A DNA stretch of 64,000 bases from positions 1 through 64,000 of the forward strand of contig CAZRDX010000054.1 of NCBI GenBank assembly GCA_964599235.1, written 5' to 3'. Position 1 is the first letter of the stretch. Each line of letters begins with the position of its first letter. This stretch comes from DRPN01 sp964599235 (GTDB taxonomy: Bacteria; Bacteroidota; Bacteroidia; Bacteroidales; VadinHA17). Below the pieces are notes generated by a model. That model was not told the origin of the DNA. It saw only the letters and a program-made list of their open reading frames with translations, and searched no databases. The position numbers and the translations under genes were made by a program. This document shows positions 59,063 through 64,000 of this stretch, piece after piece.

Positions 59063-62017
59063 TCAGTACACCCCTGCAGCCCCGGCCGGCAGAAGCGGCC
59101 GCTTCCCCCGGCGGTTGATGCTGAACCCGTATATGTTCACACTGAAATGCACGCCCGTGTGCACCTCCTCCTCCTGCGGCAGATAGGAAAACCAGAAACC
59201 CAGCGTGAGGGGAAAATCGATGCGCAACACCATGAAATCACTCAACACCTCCGCACCATAACCGTAAAAAGTACGCTCCTCCTTCCTCACATCATGCAGG
59301 TAATCATAACTGTTGGTCCCCTTCGCATTCTCAAAAAAGAGCTGACCCCGGAACCGCGGCACATACAGAAAACTGCCTAACGAAATATCCGGATAGAAAA
59401 GGGGAAACTCATACTCTGCACTGAAGATCTTCAATCGCTCGGAGACCCAGCCCTCATAACCCCGCGGATAGGAAAGCTGGTTGGCATAATAGTATTTGCC
59501 GCTTCGCTGACGTTCATATCCGGCATTCAGCACCACTGAATGATGTTTCATCGCACCGGGCAGGTACAGGTTACCGTTGATGTAGGCCTTCTGCCCAAAA
59601 TCTCCACGGTCCCACGGAGAATGAAGATAATCCAGGTCCAGCACATACCCCAGACGGGGCTTCACATCCCGGTGCCCCATCTTCAGCAGCGAATAGGTAT
59701 AGACCCTGTAAGAAAAGAAAAGCCTGTCACGATGATAACTGTAAGTCTCATCCGACCAGGTGAGATTGTTGGAGTACCGGATCTCAAAAGAAGGGATAAA
59801 GCCTTTGCTGAAACGGTTCGTCGTCAGGTTGAGCGGGACATACATCTTCCCCGTCAGCTCCTGACGCACCGGCAGGTAAGACGGCATGGGCACATTCGAG
59901 GGACGCCCGTAAATATATACCCTTCCGCCCACCTCGTAACTCAGGTCCACCACCGGATATTTCCCGCGATAGGTCAGATGGTTGATCAGATGGTGTTCAC
60001 CGTTCATATAGGCATAACCCAGTGACCCGTCCATCGTGCTCAGGAAATTTTGCGTATAAAGCACCACTCCGGGATAGACAGGCACCTCATCCAGATGCAG
60101 GTTGTCAATATCAAAATAGAAAGGAAGCCAGCTGTGTATCTTGAAAAGATGGGCGGCCTTGGAATACCGCTTTACAGGATAGGTCGTATCCGGGATATCT
60201 TCACGCCCGAAAAGGCCTTTCTCCTGGGCTGCAAGTGAGTCTGCCAGGTGAAGAGAAAGGTCAGGAACCTCTTCCACCGGCACCCACCTTGAAGGGTCGG
60301 TCTCCATCTCTCCCACATCGTATCCACGTGAGGTATAATCAGAAAAAAGGATCCTGCTCCCGTCGGGAGAGACCGTCACATCGGTCGCCCCAAAACGCGA
60401 GGCAGTCACCCGGTAACGCTGTTTTGTGAGTGTGTCCAGAGCGAATATGTTGTCGATACCCCCATGGGTGCTGTGATAAAAAAGATAACGTCCCCCCCAC
60501 GCCACCGACTGGATGTCCTCCCACGACGGGGGCAGCCATACACGCCATTCACCCGTGCGCACGTTCCATTCTCCTATCCCTTTCCCTTTCTCATTGAGAA
60601 AGATCACCAGCAATCGATCTGTGTCGCGCCAGGTAGGTTTGAAAAAACGAAAATAACCGGGGCGGTGGAAGGTGGCCAGCACCTGTCCGTTGTGCAGGTC
60701 GATCACTTCCAGGTAATGGTCGTTCGTGGGGGTCACCCGCACCGCCGCCACCCGTCCTGCATCCGGGGCGATGTCCGGAGCGAAATACCTGCCTTTCCGC
60801 GTGAAGCGGTACTCCTCGTCCGTATGCAGGTCGAAGATCTTGATGTCCGACCAGGTGCGGTTCTGCCAGCGCGGATCATACATCGTCTCTGCCCAGACGA
60901 TCTTGCCTCCTGCCACGGACAATCGCACCGGCTGATAATAACCGGGCAGATGCACCACCTTCTCATTTCCTTGTCTGTCGATCAGTACGAACTGTTCGAT
61001 CTGATCGATGCCCGATTTCTCCACCAGCACGACCGAATCGTTCAGATAACGCGGAAAACGGTAGCTGGTATAGACTTTCTTTCTCTTTTTGTTCACCTTC
61101 CGGAAGGTGAGCGTATCGTTTTTTTTGTCCAGCTCCTTCCACGCTTCACCCAACCGGGCCATAGCGGTATCATACAGCCTGCGTTTGGTCAGACCCAGTT
61201 TTTTATGGAAATAGAAGGTGATGGGATTGATCTCGTAAGGCTTGCGTGCCACGTGGTTGAGCGCCTCATCCCACAGGGAGGACCCGTAGCGGGTCCGTGA
61301 ATAGGCCACCACCTGATAGCCGTACTGGTACTTGTCCGGCACGTGGATGCGGTACGAGTTCATCACCGCCTGGTTGTAGTTCATCACCTTGCCTTGTTCC
61401 ACGGCCATGGCCCGCAGCTCTTTTTCGAATGAGGGAAGACGTCCGCGACCACTGTGGGAGAGTGCCGTCTCACTGGCCACCGCATCCCCTTCCATATACC
61501 ATGAAGGGATCATCAGCACCAAACCTCCCGCTGAGAGATCCCCTGCCAGGTAACCCAGTACTTTTGTGAGCCCCTGGTTGAGCTTCTCCATCTGCACCAC
61601 ATGGCGCAGTTCATGTTTGGCCAGTTGCTGGAGTGCACCGTCAGGATAACCGTTGGGGTCGGTCACGGGATAGAGCTCCACCCGCCGCGGCGCCCATACC
61701 ACCATGCCGTTGCTGATGACCGACCCGTCATGGACGATCACCGTGATGGGCCTGGGCTCACTGTGCAAAGAATACTTAACATACGGATAGGTATGCTCGA
61801 AAAGACTGGCCAGATAACCGGCCTGGCTACGGAAATCCTCGGAAAAGAGAATCCTGTAATGCTCAGTACGGATCTGATACCATTTCCAGGTGCCGGGATC
61901 CTGTCCGTTGTTGTAGAACTGTCCTTTTGCCGGGAAGAACCCCGCCATCCAGAGCCCAATGATCACCAGGATCCTCCACCACCCATCCCTTCTCCTCACC
62001 AACAGCATGGTCCTCAT
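59063..62017 (-). CDS. Putative outer-membrane protein: HExxH peptidase-like, TolB-like propeller, beta-barrel
   Basis: 984 residues from the ATG at 62017, chosen for its signal peptide (RILVIIGLWMAGFFPAKGQ); an ATG at 62071 adds 18 residues. The N-terminal domain (about 35-230) resembles gluzincin peptidases: HELRH with H135, E136 and H139, and a further Glu in WYMEGDA (E176). A propeller of TolB/WD40 type follows (about 310-590, ATDVTVSPDGSRILFSDYTS). The last 350 residues are aromatic beta-strands of an outer-membrane barrel (GYVLDLDYLHSPWDRGDFGQ). Proteins with this outline occur in Bacteroidota without known function. It is divergent from the DUF2723 gene. Confidence 0.8.
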   Translation of the reverse strand: MRTMLLVRRRDGWWRILVIIGLWMAGFFPAKGQFYNNGQDPGTWKWYQIRTEHYRILFSEDFRSQAGYLASLFEHTYPYVKYSLHSEPRPITVIVHDGSVISNGMVVWAPRRVELYPVTDPNGYPDGALQQLAKHELRHVVQMEKLNQGLTKVLGYLAGDLSAGGLVLMIPSWYMEGDAVASETALSHSGRGRLPSFEKELRAMAVEQGKVMNYNQAVMNSYRIHVPDKYQYGYQVVAYSRTRYGSSLWDEALNHVARKPYEINPITFYFHKKLGLTKRRLYDTAMARLGEAWKELDKKNDTLTFRKVNKKRKKVYTSYRFPRYLNDSVVLVEKSGIDQIEQFVLIDRQGNEKVVHLPGYYQPVRLSVAGGKIVWAETMYDPRWQNRTWSDIKIFDLHTDEEYRFTRKGRYFAPDIAPDAGRVAAVRVTPTNDHYLEVIDLHNGQVLATFHRPGYFRFFKPTWRDTDRLLVIFLNEKGKGIGEWNVRTGEWRVWLPPSWEDIQSVAWGGRYLFYHSTHGGIDNIFALDTLTKQRYRVTASRFGATDVTVSPDGSRILFSDYTSRGYDVGEMETDPSRWVPVEEVPDLSLHLADSLAAQEKGLFGREDIPDTTYPVKRYSKAAHLFKIHSWLPFYFDIDNLHLDEVPVYPGVVLYTQNFLSTMDGSLGYAYMNGEHHLINHLTYRGKYPVVDLSYEVGGRVYIYGRPSNVPMPSYLPVRQELTGKMYVPLNLTTNRFSKGFIPSFEIRYSNNLTWSDETYSYHRDRLFFSYRVYTYSLLKMGHRDVKPRLGYVLDLDYLHSPWDRGDFGQKAYINGNLYLPGAMKHHSVVLNAGYERQRSGKYYYANQLSYPRGYEGWVSERLKIFSAEYEFPLFYPDISLGSFLYVPRFRGQLFFENAKGTNSYDYLHDVRKEERTFYGYGAEVLSDFMVLRIDFPLTLGFWFSYLPQEEEVHTGVHFSVNIYGFSINRRGKRPLLPAGAAGVY

Positions 62018-62118
62018 CCTGAGATCGTGTTTTTTTCGGACATCCCGCAAAAAAAAGTTATTTTCGCCCATAAAATTAAAACTATTTGCTTACAGGACCA
62101 CCTTAACCGAAGCGGGAA

Positions 62119-64000
62119 ATGGGACGTTACAGAAGGATCAACAACATCACGGGATGGATCGTTTTCGGCATTGCTGCCTTCGTCTATCTTTCTACCATTG
62201 AGTCAACAGCCAGTCTGTGGGACTGCGGGGAGTTCATTGCCACGGCATACAAACTGGAGGTAGGTCATCCTCCGGGAGCTCCTTTCTTTCTGTTGCTGGC
62301 CCGTTTCTTCACGTTGCTGGCGGGTGATCCGGCCCATGCCGCCCGCATGGTCAATTCCATGTCGGCCCTGGCCAGTGCCTTCACCATTCTTTTCCTTTTC
62401 TGGACCATCACCCACCTGGCCCGCAAGATCATCGGCAAAGAAGAGGGCTTCACTACGGGCGAACTCATCGCCATCATGGCCAGTGGCATCGTGGGGGCGC
62501 TTGCCTACACTTTTTCCGACTCCTTCTGGTTCTCAGCCGTGGAAGGCGAAGTATATGCCACCTCCTCCCTGTTCACGGCGGTGGTCTTCTGGTCGATCCT
62601 CAAATGGGAAGATACTCCCGACCCCGCCCGTGCCGAACGATGGCTCATCTTCATTGCTTACCTGGTAGGCCTCTCCATCGGGGTACATCTGCTCAACCTG
62701 CTGGCCATCCCGGCCATCGTGCTTGTCTATTATTACAAACGCTACAACCCCACCCCGCGAGGCACGGTCGTGGCCCTGGCCATCTCTTTCGTATTGCTGG
62801 TTCTGGTCATGTACGGCATCATCCAGGGCCTGTTCAAGGTCTCCTCACGGTTTGAACTTTTCATGGTCAACACGCTGGGCCTGCCTTACAATAGCGGACT
62901 GGCCCTTCATATGCTGCTGCTGGCCGGCAGTCTTATCCTGGCGATCATTTTCATCTTGCGTAACAAAGACCTGAACAAAACGCTCATATTCGCCGGCACG
63001 GCCGTTGTGCTGTCTGGGATGCCGTTCCTCACCTCTTCCCTTTTCCTCGATCTCATCATCGCAGCCCTGCTCGTATGGGCCGTGGTGAATATCGGGAAAA
63101 GAAGCCGCAGGACCCTCCTGACCCTTCTCACCTCTCTGATGATGATCCTTATCGGGTACTCATCGTTCGCCCTTATCCTCATCCGTGCCAATGCCGATCC
63201 GCCGCTCAACGAGAACAAACCGGATGATGTTTTCTCGTTCCTCGCTTACATCGACCGGGAGCAATACGGCACACGTCCCCTCTTTTTCGGTCAGTATTAC
63301 AACAGTCCTATCGTCGCGGTGGAAGAGGGCAAACCCACTTATATCCGTGAGAACGGCAAATACGTCATCTCCCAGCGCTCCATGAGCTACAAGTACGATC
63401 CGAAGACCACCACCATCTTCCCGCGGATGTACAGCAGCCAGGCCGATCACGTACGCGTTTACAAAGAGTGGGGCAATATCAAGGGTCGTCCTGTACAGAT
63501 CACGGAGCGCGACGGTTCGACCAAGACCATCATGGTCCCCACTTTCGGAGAAAACCTGCGCTTCTTTTTCACCTATCAGCTGGGATTTATGTACTGGCGC
63601 TACTTCATGTGGAATTTCTCCGGCCGTCAGAACGATATCCAGGGGATGGGAGGCCCACTCAACGGCAACTGGATCAGCGGCTTCCCCTTTCTTGACAGAA
63701 AGAGGGTGGGCCCCCAGGATCACCTGCCGCCCAAATACGCCGTCAACAAGGGTCACAACGTCTATTACATGCTCCCCTTCCTGCTGGGGCTGTTAGGCCT
63801 TTTCTTCCACTGGTCACGTCATCCCAAGGACTTCCTTGTGGTTCTGCTGCTTTTCTTTATGACCGGCATCGCCATCGTCATCTACCTCAACCAGACACCC
63901 AACCAGCCGCGTGAAAGGGACTATGCCTACGTGGGCTCGTTCTATGCCTATGCCATCTGGATCGGGCTGGGAGTGCTGGCTATCTTCTCCTATCTGAACC
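62119..64000 (+). CDS. DUF2723 family membrane glycosyltransferase (GT117-like), 3' partial
   Basis: The first 627 residues are visible; the frame is open at the window's right end. N-terminal signature IESTASLWDCGEFIATAYKL and GHPPGAPFFLLLARF are those of DUF2723, related to human TMEM260, a protein O-mannosyltransferase (GT117). The Asp-Cys-Gly-Glu of WDCGEF probably includes the catalytic acid of this GT-C fold. Many membrane helices follow and a lumenal/periplasmic domain (from about 375, YIDREQYGTRPLFFGQYYNSPI). RERDYAYVGSFYAYAIW near the end is also a family motif. It may glycosylate exported proteins. The 101-base gap to the left holds its promoter region. Confidence 0.88.
   Translation, partial: MGRYRRINNITGWIVFGIAAFVYLSTIESTASLWDCGEFIATAYKLEVGHPPGAPFFLLLARFFTLLAGDPAHAARMVNSMSALASAFTILFLFWTITHLARKIIGKEEGFTTGELIAIMASGIVGALAYTFSDSFWFSAVEGEVYATSSLFTAVVFWSILKWEDTPDPARAERWLIFIAYLVGLSIGVHLLNLLAIPAIVLVYYYKRYNPTPRGTVVALAISFVLLVLVMYGIIQGLFKVSSRFELFMVNTLGLPYNSGLALHMLLLAGSLILAIIFILRNKDLNKTLIFAGTAVVLSGMPFLTSSLFLDLIIAALLVWAVVNIGKRSRRTLLTLLTSLMMILIGYSSFALILIRANADPPLNENKPDDVFSFLAYIDREQYGTRPLFFGQYYNSPIVAVEEGKPTYIRENGKYVISQRSMSYKYDPKTTTIFPRMYSSQADHVRVYKEWGNIKGRPVQITERDGSTKTIMVPTFGENLRFFFTYQLGFMYWRYFMWNFSGRQNDIQGMGGPLNGNWISGFPFLDRKRVGPQDHLPPKYAVNKGHNVYYMLPFLLGLLGLFFHWSRHPKDFLVVLLLFFMTGIAIVIYLNQTPNQPRERDYAYVGSFYAYAIWIGLGVLAIFSYLN

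Noticed and set aside
59047..59066. 6-bp stem (CTGAGA/TCTCAG) between two convergent genes as a terminator
   Set aside because: Short stem, 8-base loop and no T run on either strand.

Overview
The window is a 64 kb piece of a Bacteroidota chromosome. The marks are a SusC/SusD/SusE nutrient-uptake locus, type IX secretion (T9SS) parts and cargo (PorZ, a PorP/SprF-like protein, proteins with type A and type B sorting domains), FtsX-DUF3098-UppP-TruB-QueA gene order, and several copies of the phylum's -7 promoter element TAnnTTTG. Base composition by eye is about 50-58% GC, except a flippase gene at the left edge and one module inside a giant adhesin. The class is probably Bacteroidia; genus and species cannot be named from the sequence. 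There is no CRISPR array, IS element, integrase, phage gene or plasmid gene. No stretch above 300 bases is without a gene.

Layout. 1-1.3 kb: the end of an AT-rich polysaccharide flippase. 1.3-8.2 kb (-): a giant repeat-rich T9SS type B adhesin and its PorP/SprF-like partner. 8.4-9.0 kb: a type 4 uracil-DNA glycosylase. 9.0-15.8 kb (-): queA, truB, uppP, DUF3098, ftsX and ilvE, headed by a membrane class III cyclase fused to an HD domain. 15.8-26.4 kb: universal stress protein, rdgB, porZ, a second, soluble cyclase-HD protein (-), recO, a GH3-family protein, deoxynucleoside kinase, a SiaC-like regulator, tRNA-Gln, DUF2797 and rhomboid. 26.5-29.8 kb: a tightly coupled polyamine cluster (pyruvoyl arginine decarboxylase, agmatinase, deoxyhypusine-synthase-like) followed by a HAD phosphatase. 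29.8-31.2 kb: tRNA-Asn, a PfkB adenosine-kinase-like gene and a small RHH-like protein.

31.3-45.1 kb is a polysaccharide utilization locus. A cupin and a LacI repressor face away from susC, a susD carrying inserted SusE/SusF-type modules, susE, a terminator, a GH53 endo-galactanase, a periplasmic GH13 and a T9SS-exported GH13. 45.2-59.05 kb is a long same-strand run: DUF177, rpmF, plsX, fabH, bactofilin, atpZ, an AtpI-like gene, atpBEFHAG, a polyprenyl synthetase, atpDC, an alpha/beta hydrolase and an aromatic-amino-acid-decarboxylase-type enzyme. 59.1-62.0 kb (-) is an HExxH/propeller/beta-barrel protein. 62.1-64.0 kb is the start of a DUF2723 (GT117-like) glycosyltransferase cut by the window edge.

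The most unusual item is the SusD homologue at 35.9-38.1 kb. Its SusD fold is interrupted by about 195 residues made of two modules nearly the same as those of the SusE gene downstream. Other points of interest are two cyclase-HD fusions in which one cyclase carries Glu where Asp normally sets adenine specificity, a polyprenyl synthetase inside the ATP synthase operon, a strong hairpin directly after atpE, and a 321-bp tandem repeat in the adhesin.
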